Shown: piece by piece, positions 23,649 to 33,956 of the stretch
How positions within the stretch are numbered: the first letter of the stretch is position 1
How the letters are laid out: every line of letters begins with the position of its first letter
Assembly (NCBI GenBank): GCA_027475525.1
Contig: JAMWFC010000113.1
Coordinates: 1,054,001 to 1,118,000, forward strand
From: Macrolepiota albuminosa
Taxonomy: Eukaryota > Basidiomycota > Agaricomycetes > Agaricales > Agaricaceae
Length of the DNA stretch: 64,000 nt
Direction of reading: 5' to 3'
The notes under the pieces: generated by a model
What the model saw: the letters and a program-made list of their open reading frames with translations, nothing else
Database searches by the model: none
Told to the model about the DNA's origin: nothing
Translations under genes and position numbers: made by a program

Positions 23649-24670
23649 TGATGATGCCCAAAAGTAAATCAGTAGCAGATACGGTTTATGGCTACTGACT
23701 TGTATAAAAATGCATTTGGGCATGCTAAGAGTTGAGGGAGTCTCAGGCAGTTCCCAGAGAACAAGTCAGAAAATAAGTTGAACAGTGAGATTTAATAAAA
23801 GTCAGTAATGAGAGTTAGCAAGGATATTTGGCAAGAATGTGTGGCAAGGCAGGTGCACTAATGGCAAAGTGTGCTTACAAGAGAAAGGGAGGTAAACACA
23901 AGTAAGTGCAGCAGAGAACGTGGCAAGAAAACTAGAGGCTTAGCAACAACTAAGCTGCATAATGTCTGACATAGATGCAAGGCACATAGGTTTTATAAGC
24001 ATAACTGTGGCAAGCAGGCTAAGAATGTTCAGACAGTTAGCGACTATGAACTTAGTCAGCTCAAAAGAAATCTGAACCATAAGGTGAACTGAGGGGTGTA
24101 AACTGGGGTACTCTGTTCTGTCTAACTAGTGACAATGGTAAATATTTTATAGTAAAAAGAGTTTGCTGTTGCTAAGTGGCTAAGCATTGTAAAGGAGCGG
24201 TGAACTGGAAAGCATGTAAGTAGTTGCCATGCATTAAACTATATATTTGAGAAGTTAACAAGAATACTGTTTGTCCAAGTAACAAGAAGGTGCTAAGCGG
24301 TGCCAGGTGCCAAGGTGAAACACCAGGCTGTCAGTCATAAGAAAATATTTCTACTTATAAGTGCTGCCTGAGTGATGCCATCTGTCAATGCTTGCTGATG
24401 GTGTGATGCCCACTGTCACTTGTCATTTTAGCTGCCATCAGCACTATCACTGATCAGGTACATTGCTTGCCATGCATGGCCATTGGGTATGGCTTAAAAT
24501 GGATAATTTATATGCACCAAGCTCAGAATGAGTGTGGCAAGTGTCAGGAGACTCCTTATTTCTTTCTTTTTTCACTCCTTATCTCTTCACTCTCCCTTCA
24601 TTCATTTTCTTATTTCTTCTGACATTATTTCATTTTACTGTTTCTATTCTTTCAACACTATCTGTTAGTA

Positions 24671-27600
24671 CAGTTGTGGACAGTTAAACATGACAACTTT
24701 TACATCTCAATAAGGACAATTATCTGAGTCAAACCAACTCCAGGTCTGAACTCAGGATCTCGAAATATGTCAAAAAACAACCCTCCAAAGTTTTTCCCAC
24801 AACGTTTTCAGGCGGCCAAATTTTTGAGGATAATTTATTGAATAGGAACTACTACTTTTGGTAATTCTAGTTCAATACTGCTTCAATTGACATCATTGCA
24901 CTCTGAGAAACTTGACGGTGGGATTGTTGGTTGTAAACAGCCCATGCTACAGCCTTGCCAGTAAGACCTCTGCGATAAGCATTCATGAATCGCCAAGAAC
25001 GGTTGATAAAGTGACGAATCACTTCTGTTGGACAGCTGTCAAGATATTTACAAGCCAATTTCTTTGCCTCTGTAAACCCACTCTTTACATGCTCCCAGTA
25101 GCGATATTTAGCTCAACCCCAGTACTAATAGAATTTAATAAGCTTTGACATGAGTTTCAAGAAAAAAAATGAGCATACCATTTCAATAGGATTCAATTCA
25201 CAGTGGAATTTTGGTAAGAAGATACACAAGTGTCCAGCTCCATGAATAAGAACTTCGAGCATTGAATCCTGACACTTGAAATCATCTTGCTGGCTCAGGA
25301 GATGAGCCATGCAACAACCTGTGTTTTCAGTTGAGCAGATTGGAGAGCACTTGGTTTTGAGGTTTGTTACATCAAATCCTCGCTCCTCAAGGACATGCTG
25401 CAGCCCTTTAGGTCTGCCATCTGGAAGTGTCATCTTCTGAAGATTTCCTTGCTGCTTCACTGATGGGTTTGAGTAAGGAATTCTTGTATCACGTTGAATC
25501 TGTTGCTTGCCACCATCTGATTTATTCATTTCAAAAGCCTTTAATGCATCAGGAGGAAGTGATCCATGGGCAGATGATTGGTCAAAAATAAAGAGAGCTT
25601 GGCATTGTGAATGCTGTTTCTCAAAAATGTCAATTGCATGTTTAACCTGATTTAGCAGCTGAGTACAATCCCACCAGGCATCACTATTTGAGCCTGGATA
25701 GATAATTTTGCAAGCTTTATCAACAATCTCTCCATCAGCATTGAGATGAATGAGTCATCCAGTTTCAGGTGTGATGAACTCTGACATATGTATAAGATGC
25801 CCACAACCTTTTTTCTGGAGCATTGTCTGGCCCTCACTCAACCTAAAATATTATGTGATTACTAAATTGAACATTGCAAAAATCTAGTACTCACCATGCG
25901 CTGTGTTTGTACTCATTAGCAGTAAAGCATGATTCATCCTGGAACAGTGGAATGATCTCTCGCTGCCCATCCTCCAGCACTGATGGCACCCTCATCAAGT
26001 CAGGCCCCTCATATTTTGCCATGCAAACCTCAAACACAGCTATTTGGGGCAAAAAGACATCACAGTGATAGGCAATAACATCCTCTCGCTCATGCCCATC
26101 CATATAAACTCCTTTCCAAAGTGTTTTCAACTTCCATCCCAGTCTTTCTAACCATTGACGAGAAGTTTGTTCACTCAATGGAGCCTTCAGTGCAATATTT
26201 AGAGAGGGGAGGATTGTGGTATTGATAGCTTGAAGAAATCGACGAGAAGTGACTGTTCCAGGGGTTTGGAGGTTAAGCCAGTTGAGGGTGGCATTTCTAA
26301 TTTCTTCATCAGTGAGCAAGGTGCATGCTTTGTGTGTTCTACCACGGCATTCTTCTGGGAGCTGCTCCCAAATTTCATAGTGTCAAGCAAGTGCACAAAT
26401 CTTGCGAGCAAAGTGGACACCTTCAGCTTCACTCTACTGTTGTGCAATCTCTGTGCTAGCAGCGATGCACCCATATCCCTTTATTCTCAAAGTTGCAAAG
26501 TTACAAAGAACTATCAGCTGATTCAACTTTGACATTGGCAGCTTTTTCTCGCCCTTCTTCAAGTCCTCCTTGATCTGCTCTCATAACGCATCTCATGGCT
26601 TCACTTCCGATGAACTGGGCAAGATGGCCTCATTCACCTCCTCCTCCCAAGCTTCTTCTTCGATCTCCTCCAAAGACAGAGGTGGAATCTGATACTCAAC
26701 TCCTTCCTTCCAAAGTTGTACTTCAGCCTCTGGTAGAACCTGGACCTCGACACTTCCCTCACAAACTTGTACTTCCGTATCACTGCATTCAGAAACACAA
26801 GGCTCTTCAATTGATGACTGTATGGTAAATCCAAAAGTATCCAACTTTCTCTGATTTTTCCATGCTTTTTTATAGCAACGAGCAGTTCCTGGACGCTTGC
26901 TCATTACATCAGGACCTTTTATATATGACTTTGGCCTCTCTATCATTGAATAAGTCTTTCATTTTTTATTAAATCAACTTGACACTAACCTTATTTATTG
27001 TTCACCTTCTTTACTGTGTACGAAACCCAATCTGGATCCTGAGGATCTTTGTCATATGCCCTTGCCAAACCAACCATCTTCCTGCCAAGATCCTCATCAT
27101 CCCAGCATGGATCATCACCAATCACATTGTCTTCCTCCTCATCTAAGTCTGCTCTGTTCTCCTCATCCAAGTTGCATAGCTCCTCCTTATCTTGTTTCTC
27201 CCATTCTGATACTATTGCAGCAGCTCCTTCAGAAATGTTGTTCCATATCAAACCACGATCAATGTCAGATTCGCTGTCTGATCCAAGTAAGGAAGCCTGG
27301 TCAACAAATGTTTCGGTGGTACAGCTAACTTTGTTGCGCTTTGGGACAGAATTTGGGTTAGCTGGATTGTTATGAAGCCCAGTAGTGTTTTGACAGTATT
27401 TTGCAGGACGTCATGGTGCCATTTTGCAGCTGGAGTGGGGAGAATCTGTTTTTTTTTGTTGATTTTTGATATTTTTTTAAGTTTGATTTTGGACTTGAAA
27501 TCAAAAATTTTTTATTGGATTCATAGTCCATGCAAAAAACGCTGTCAATTGGCATATTTTATATATTTTTCTCAATTTTTTTAGCGAGTTGGCCAAATTT

Positions 27601-27766
27601 TTGAGTTCAAATTCATAAAATTTAATAAATACAAAAAAGTGCTTGTAGAAATCGAAGGAGAATGTCTAAAAAAGTGTATTCTGACTATTTTCCGGGGCTG
27701 CAACTGATTGTAGGAGGCTACCTAATTGGGTCAAAAAAGTTGGTCATGTTTTGCTGTCCACAACTG
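24671..27766 (-). mobile_element. DDE DNA transposon (Tc1/mariner-like), 3.1 kb
   Basis: Inverted ends start CAGTTGTGGACAG on both sides and match over about 32 bases (24671-24703 and 27733-27766). TA flanks both ends (24669-24670, 27767-27768), the usual target duplication of Tc1/mariner-type elements. It encodes one broken transposase on the minus strand. Confidence 0.92.
24867..27251 (-). pseudogene. DDE transposase of the Tc1/mariner-like element (broken)
   Basis: The N-terminal acidic region begins near 27251, followed by SYIKGPDVMSKRPGTARCYK near 26920, which is typical of this fungal transposase group. The catalytic triad is visible: D in FQDESCF (about 25935), D in FDQSSAH (about 25585) and E in LNPIEM (about 25190). 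The C-terminal part ends FINRSWRFM...SIEAVLN at 24867. It is split by several introns or frameshifts. In the exon after NPIEM a TGG codon has become TGA (25113-25115), so the protein would lose its C-terminus. Confidence 0.85.
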
Positions 27767-28200
27767 TACCACTCTCAGCTCTTGAGGTGCTCTGGTTCTT
27801 TAGCTACCATTTAGACAAGTGTGCCCCTCAGCACCGCTTCCAGACTGCTTATATAAGCCAGAGTTTGCCAGAATTTGCCCCTTATTTGTGCAATTGTTTG
27901 TATAGGCAATTTTTGAGTTTTTAAGGTTTTGTTGTACTGTACAGTTGTTTCCCATGCTTCAGAGACCCCAGAAGCATCCAACTTGGCATAAGGAATCCCT
28001 AGACTTGTTCTCTTTGGATCTCCCTCTGCCAGATGAGTAGCTATCATGATATTGTCAGTATATATTCTAATATACTTTGGATCTCCCTCTGCCAGCTGTG
28101 TGACTGAGCCACAGCCTCTAGAAGTCGCCCTTACAGCAAGGTGTCCAGAGCCAATGCTGAGCCTGCCATTGATGTGCCTAGCCTGTGTGGGGTTCTATCA

Positions 28201-28510
28201 TTGGCCACTTTTGCTGCCTTAGTCAAGACTTCCAAGAATTTTTTCTTAGTCAAAGGAGTGGATTTTCCTTTTTTATTTTTATATGCAAAGAGAGGCCCTT
28301 CTTCCAGTGGCTCATCGCTTGAAAGTGAATGTCTAGAGCATTGCTGGAGTCTGACAGGTCATCCTGCTTTGCCCAAGAAACTGTCTTTCCATGAACCACA
28401 GTTTTGGTTCTGGGAAGGAAAAAGTCTGTTGACTTGCACTCAGAGCAATCTGTCAAATGAGATATGTTACTTGGCTTGACGTGCAGCAATGCATTGAATG
28501 AAGACAACAT
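28201..28510 (-). pseudogene. DIRS-like element 2, tyrosine recombinase N-terminal/core part
   Basis: The minus strand reads FNALLHVKPSNISHL, a TKTVVHGKTVSW segment and, after a short frame problem near 28300, LTKKKFLEVLTKAAKVA. The order and wording match DIRS-type recombinases of Agaricomycetes. It is cut at 28200 by a solo LTR and resumes at 23648. The recombinase would circularise or integrate the element's cDNA. Confidence 0.75.
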
Positions 28511-30130
28511 CAGAACTGTAAACTCACCTAGCCTTGCTGCAATTTCAATGCCTGTAGAGGAGCTGGCATCTGAGAATGCTTGCAGGTCTGTGTAAGGTGC
28601 TGCTTCTGAAATTGTTCTCTCCGTTGACTCACAAAGTACTTGCTTTCACCAGTGCAGGTCTTTGGCAGTCCTCCTTGGTGGAGTTCTGGGCATGAATGGA
28701 TGGTTATTGAAAATTCCTATAAAGGCTTCCAAGCTGGTGAAGTAAGCTCATCCTCAAGGCACTACGTAGCAAGAGTGCAGCAACTTCCTATAAAGCTTCT
28801 GAGCTTCTTCCAGGGTGTGGGTCCTGGTTCTTTCCCAGTTGACAATAGCCTGTGAGTACTTTTCTCTCTTTTCTTGAGATATGCTAACTCAATGTTGCTT
28901 AATGTCCCAGATAAAACCGATATAAGGTATAGTATCTCTGAAAGGAATATCTTTGTCTTTTTCCCATGGGATGCCAAGTCTGTCAGACAAAGCATCAATA
29001 TCTTGCATTCTGTAGAAGTACTTCTCATCTGCTCCTGTTCTGGGGGAGTCATAAGACAAGTCATGAATGGGGTGAGCCATAGCTTCATCATACTCCTCTG
29101 AGTTGTTGTCATAGTCTCTTTTTTCTTGAAATCAGATGCAGCCACCTTTATGCCTTTTCCCCCCATTGTGACAGATTTCTTCTCCCCATTTTCATCAATC
29201 AGTATTGTAGACTTTAATGTACTCCTCTCAAATTCAAAAGAATATGTGGTCATTGACCCACTTTGAGACAGGACCCAAACCATTTGCTTGGAGGATTTCT
29301 GCTGCCACATCTCCAACCTCTCCATAGCAACTGCACCCAGATCCAAGACCAAAATAGTCCATGGTGTCAATTGCAAATAGATCTGGCTCACTGAGCTTAA
29401 CGACCAGCCGAGGCCACTGCAAAGGAATAATTGGCACTGTCCAATAGGCTTTCTTAATGTCTTGCACTGCAGCTTGAGATCCAGGAAATAAACATGATAT
29501 GAGGAGGAATACACTGTTGAAAGTCCCCCAAGTGCATGGGAATTGGGATGAGTCAATTGCACTATTAACTGATCATATCCCACCCAAAATCAATGTGGTG
29601 TGTGGATAGGAGAGATCCTGGATAAGTCAAAACTTCCCAGGTTTGTTAGGCTTAGGTATGATTCATAATGGAGATGACTAAAATGGCCCAATAATAGTTT
29701 CCACTTGTTCTTTGCTGAATGGCCTCAGGTACCTTCTTTTACTGAATTCAGTCTCAATGATTTTCAGAAAGGAGTAGCCAACTGGTTGATAGAATCTTTG
29801 TTCCAGGGGGTAAAGATTTGTGATATTCTGGAAATTCCAGCATCAAACCCAAACTCAACGATGAGCCAGGTTGGGAAAGAGGTGAGCCGCATTTGCCTTG
29901 TTGATCTCTTGGTGCCACTCTGCAAGCTTATATGATGTTGCAAACCTAAATTGATTGAGCAAAATTGCACTTTTGAGCCGTGTGATCTTTTTTGCCATAT
30001 CCAGAGCATTCGTGCTTGTGATTGTGTGACAGGACAGTGCAACCTCAGGGCTTCTGCCAGTTGGTGCACAATTCTTTTCTGTCAGGATTGATGAGCTGCC
30101 CGCTTCTGTTTTGGAATACATATGCCTTTT
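28511..30130 (-). pseudogene. DIRS-like element 2, reverse transcriptase and RNase H (broken)
   Basis: Reading leftward: GFDAGISRISQIFTPWNKDS near 29830, then a degraded PKPNKPG region, VQDIKKAYWTVPIIPLQWP near 29450, MDYFGLGSGCSCYGEVGD and the catalytic box SKWVNDHIFF near 29250. The first catalytic Asp is Asn (codon 29252-29254). YIGFIWDI follows near 28910, then the RNase H connection. Stops and frameshifts are numerous. This RT differs clearly from that of DIRS-like element 1. Confidence 0.75.
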
Positions 30131-31123
30131 GCCTGTTCCAGAGCTCTCTCACGTTGCAATGCCAAATATTGTGTGTGTGGTGGCCAAGACATACTGTGCA
30201 GGCTGCCTTGGCCAAGCTGTGGGAGCCTGTAGATGAACCAACCATCAGCAGCAACTGGAAATGGCTGATCCCATCGGGAAGTTTGATCCAGTCATCAAAA
30301 TTGAAGGTGTCCAGGATAGGATCCAGGATACCAGCATTAGGAAGGAGCTCACAGTTCTGAGCAGCTGGTCCCAGGACATTGTCCTCCTGAACACTTTGAA
30401 ACATGCTTTGAGGTAGACGGAGTTCACCTCCAACAGAATGTGGTTGAGAACAGAAAGGAGAAGAGATGGTGTGAGAGGACATGATGCTAACTGGGGAATA
30501 GCAGAATTTAAAGTTTTTGAAGAGTTGGAAATTGCTCAAAGTAAGGACAAGCAATAAAGTCTGAATGTAAAGAATTATCATATCTCATATCTACTACCCA
30601 TGAGAAGTGGAGACTACCTGTAAAAGGAAAGAATAGAGTCCAGTAAGTCACCTGCCTTATCTCTTGCTGGGCTACTTGGCATAGTCCGTAGCCTCAGCTT
30701 AGAGCAAGACAATTCAGAAAGTAAGCAGACTTTTAATTCTCATCAATTTTATCAGAGTGATATCACAGATTGTCATGCCAAACAGAAATTTATCCTTTAC
30801 AGGTCCTCCCAGCTGCATGGGGCACCTAAAAACTTGAAGTAGACTTGCTCATAGTGTATGCAACCTGTACTTAATATCTGGAGTTCAAATATAACATAGA
30901 GATTAAAACCAGGAATAGTCTTTCTGAAAGATGTATAATTCTACTTAATGATCAAGCAATCGCCATACAATGGCACATTCAATTCACCCAGAATTTTGAG
31001 ATCCCAGGAGCACTAGTAATATTGAACTCGAGTACAGAAGGATCAGAGATACAGACATCTAGATCTCGTAAGAAACCACATTTTGCAACTCCCTGTGACT
31101 TTGCAACCCAGTACATGTGATAG
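30131..31123 (-). other. DIRS-like element 2 upstream part and unassigned spacer
   Basis: From 30131 to about 30590 the minus strand still has coding character (for example LPDGISHFQLLL...C..H), consistent with a gag-like region with a Cys-His motif, but no family can be named. From 30591 to 31123 nothing coding is seen. Confidence 0.4.
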
Positions 31124-31186
31124 TAACTAGAAAACAGTTTTTACAACATGGCTTCATTTGTAAGTATGATATATAGGCCTTCAAAT

Positions 31187-33052
31187 TCATGCCCGTTGGT
31201 ATTCGACCACACCCATCTCACCTACATGCCAAAGCTTGACGAACTGAAGATTGGCTTTGTCGCCGATATCAATAAAATTCTCCAGTGTACGCTCTCTGCC
31301 ATTTTGTAAGGACATCATAAGCAAATCAATATTGTACTGTCTGATTTTACCCGTGCCGAAGTTGGGAAGCATCGGCGCAGGTGCCTCAGTGAACATTTGA
31401 TTCGATGTATTCGTGCGATTCACATGCTGAAGGACGTATTCATCTGTATTACGTAGCCATCAATGAGTGTAGCCAAGTATGGTCAGAAACTCTTCGGAGG
31501 AGCCACGTACGAACAAGGACACGAGCACCAGGCTTGAGGACTGTGTGTATATTACGAAGGATTTGAACACAAGCTTCGTCAGGCCAATCGTGTCTGATAT
31601 CAATTATTAATAATTCGGTCCTTGCATTTGAACATGAGCCTTCAAGTCCTCACATGATATTCTTCAACTGGGGTTGCTTGTTGAGTTACACAGGCCGAAA
31701 CATGCGGTGAATATACTCACGTAGTATACATCGCATCCTGCAATTGGCGATTCAACAAAGAAATCCATAGCCTTGAACTCAATCCGATTTTCGGCAACTG
31801 CGGAAGGCAAAAGTCTCGGCCAAACTTCCGTTTTTGCCTGGACAATACGATCAGGTAGGTCCTGAAGCTTTAATTGTAGGTTTGGAAAGGCTTTGATCAG
31901 TTCCATAGCAATGAGGCCAACGCCTCCGCCGACATCATTGACTGTAGTTCCAGGAGGATACATTTTCCAAGGAAAGTCTACCCTCTCTAAGGGTCACATT
32001 CACAAAAATAGATCGCTAAGAACATACCTACAAGGACTGCTGCACTCTGTATAGCATCATTCCAGCCACCGATTCCGACCCCAAAGGTCGCTCCCGCTTT
32101 GGCTCCCTCTGGGGATGCCTAGTGCCGACCGTCTGTAATTGAAAGTAGACACCACAGACAACATACATACCCAATGCTGAAAGAGAGAGCCCTTATATCC
32201 GGTCAATTTGTTCCATGCGGATCGGTTAATTGCTTCCGAATTTCCCCAGTCCGGATCAGCCAAAACATCGACAAGCTTTGAGGCTGCATCGCTATTTTCC
32301 CCGCAGCTAGATTTGTCAAGTGGATCAGAGATCACTTTTGTAAAGGCCAAGGAATCAGCTGCTTACATAAAAGACAGGAATTTTGACATGGGGTTCGAAG
32401 AGAGAAGCTGGAGGCTCAATCGGTTGTTAGCGAAGCAATCTGTGGTGACTGTAAACCAAAAATATTTATATCGTTGAATTGGTTGAAAAGGCGTCTTTAG
32501 TTTTCATTACCTTCTCGAAAAATATGTTTAGTGGCGAGCAGGCGCATGATTCGGCCGAGTTTTTCATGATTTACACCTGCCCTTTCTCCTATTTCTTTGA
32601 CATGCATCCCAGATGGTTGTCCTTGAAGGATATCCGCTATCTTAAAGGTAACGACAACCCTCAAGCAAGCAGGTTCGTAGAACTGTGAGATGGTAAAAGC
32701 ATGAATCTTCGTAGACATTCTATAATGAGTACCTGCATGGCCCTCTGTGATAACGTGTGAACAAAAGTTGGGATAAGAAATTTAGACGTACATTGACTAT
32801 AGTATGACTCGGTCGTACGAGTGTCGAACACAATTGGGCACATGCACCTTCAAGTAACTGAATTGCATCTCTCATACGAACCGATGAGATGGTTGAGTCC
32901 AATGGATGAGGATCCAGGCTATTTAAAGAAGGAATATTCGGGAGCGAAGATTCTAAGTAATGAGATTCAATAATGTTTGTTGCATTCTTGATAAGTGCGA
33001 CTAGGTCAGAGACTTGCCCACCAGCCGGGATTTGTAAGGTTGTAGACGCCAT
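31187..33052 (-). CDS. COMT-type O-methyltransferase (complete, ten exons)
   Basis: It would transfer a methyl group from S-adenosylmethionine to a hydroxyl of a small molecule; the substrate is unknown. Exons, read leftward: 33052-32792, 32744-32733 (12 bases, Arg-Ala-Met-Gln), 32682-32511, 32448-32367, 32306-32171, 32118-32028, 31986-31721, 31667-31654 (14 bases), 31593-31511 and 31443-31187. The sum is 1374 bases, 457 aa. All introns have GT-AG ends, and phases close without a stop. An N-terminal helical dimerisation part (FYEPACLRVV, VKEIGERAG, LGRIMRLLATKHIF) precedes SAM motif I VNDVGGGVG and the LQDLPDR motif. The catalytic His-Asp pair is in IIHDWPDEAC, and the protein ends VGEMGVVEY. 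Size is normal for fungal members. No cluster partner is near, so a secondary-metabolite role is open. Confidence 0.88.
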
Positions 33053-33956
33053 TAAGAGTTGTCACGGATGAGTTGTTTCTGTTCTGCAAATTCTGGCATA
33101 CTTATATATGTACGAGCAAGACTATTCATCAAGCACAACTGATCAAGTTCATCAAGTACAACTGTCCATCAAGCTCAGCTGACCGAATGAATTTACGGCT
33201 TGAATGAGCTCAATCTGTTTGTCGGCCATACTTAGAGCCTCCCATGAGATCCCAAGGAAATTTTACACGCAATGCATATGCATTGATAGATGTAAATCAA
33301 GTGTAATTTCACAAGACTGCAATTATGTTAAGTTTTGCAATAAAACCTTATATATATAGATGCCCAATGTCCTGGGTCGCGCACCTCGAGCATATCAAGT
33401 ACAATGTCATTCGGCAGTTTGGATAAGGACCCTTCATAACGACTAGGACAGCTCTTGTAGATTTTGAAAGAACAAGAATTTTTGATGACTATCCCCATTT
33501 CGTACCGCATCTGATTCCTGACATAATCAAGGAAGAATTGAGAAGCTGTGGCCATGAGGTTGAGGTAGAGGTGGCGTTTTGAATAATTCCAATATCTGTG
33601 ATCCTGCAGAAGAATTGAGAAGCTGTGGCCATGAGGTTGAGGTAGAGGTGGCGTTTTGAATAATTCCAATATCTGTGATCCTGCAGAGTTCGCAGGAAAG
33701 AAGTTCTCAAAGCCGAATGTCTTCTTCATCATGACGTGTTAATTTTAGAGACGTACCTTGTGCATCCAATAGGATTAGGAAGGTTTGTCTCACACGGAAC
33801 TGGGATTGTCTATTTTTCACTGCAGCTACACCACAGTATGTCGAATGCAGCTACATTAATTAATGTATCTATGAGACGATGACAATTCTCAATGACAAGT
33901 CCGATTGACTCGGTAGTTCGTCACCTGGGCTATGATTCTGCCGGAATGACTAGAAA
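33053..33956. other. Spacer between OMT start and SEH1 3' end, copy 3
   Basis: This is OMT upstream sequence (TTATATATGTACG about 50 bases before the ATG) and SEH1 downstream sequence. It contains a 77-bp tandem duplication at 33533-33686. No coding region seen. Confidence 0.55.
33533..33686. repeat. Exact 77-bp tandem duplication
   Basis: Positions 33533-33609 are repeated at 33610-33686 with no mismatch. Copies 1 and 2 of the same unit have a single version of this sequence. Confidence 0.95.

Larger units (their letters stand above)
24542..28135. mobile_element. Solo LTR of another family (about 496 bp), itself interrupted
   Basis: It starts TGTCAGGAG, ends CCTTACA and is flanked by GCAAG at 24537-24541 and 28136-28140. 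After removing the DNA transposon at 24671-27766 and one TA, about 496 bp remain. It contains TTATATAAGCC near 27850. No internal coding region of this family is seen in the window. Confidence 0.85.
23649..28200 (-). mobile_element. Solo gypsy LTR, variant C, copy 2 (interrupted by nested insertions)
   Basis: LTR sequence runs from TGATGATGCCC at 23649 to about 24541 and resumes at 28136, ending GGTTCTATCA at 28200. Flanks are TTGA on the left and TTGG on the right, a 4-bp duplication with one transition. A second solo LTR with a DNA transposon inside it occupies 24542-28135. Confidence 0.85.

Noticed and set aside
28012..28096. A 21-base direct repeat (CTTTGGATCTCCCTCTGCCAG) as another 77-bp artefact
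   Set aside because: The spacing is 63 bases and the sequence between the repeats is not duplicated. It is an ordinary short repeat inside the LTR.
22617..28200. Two variant C LTRs in the same orientation as one short retrotransposon
   Set aside because: The 67 bases between them encode the middle of the DIRS recombinase, so these are two separate insertions into that gene.
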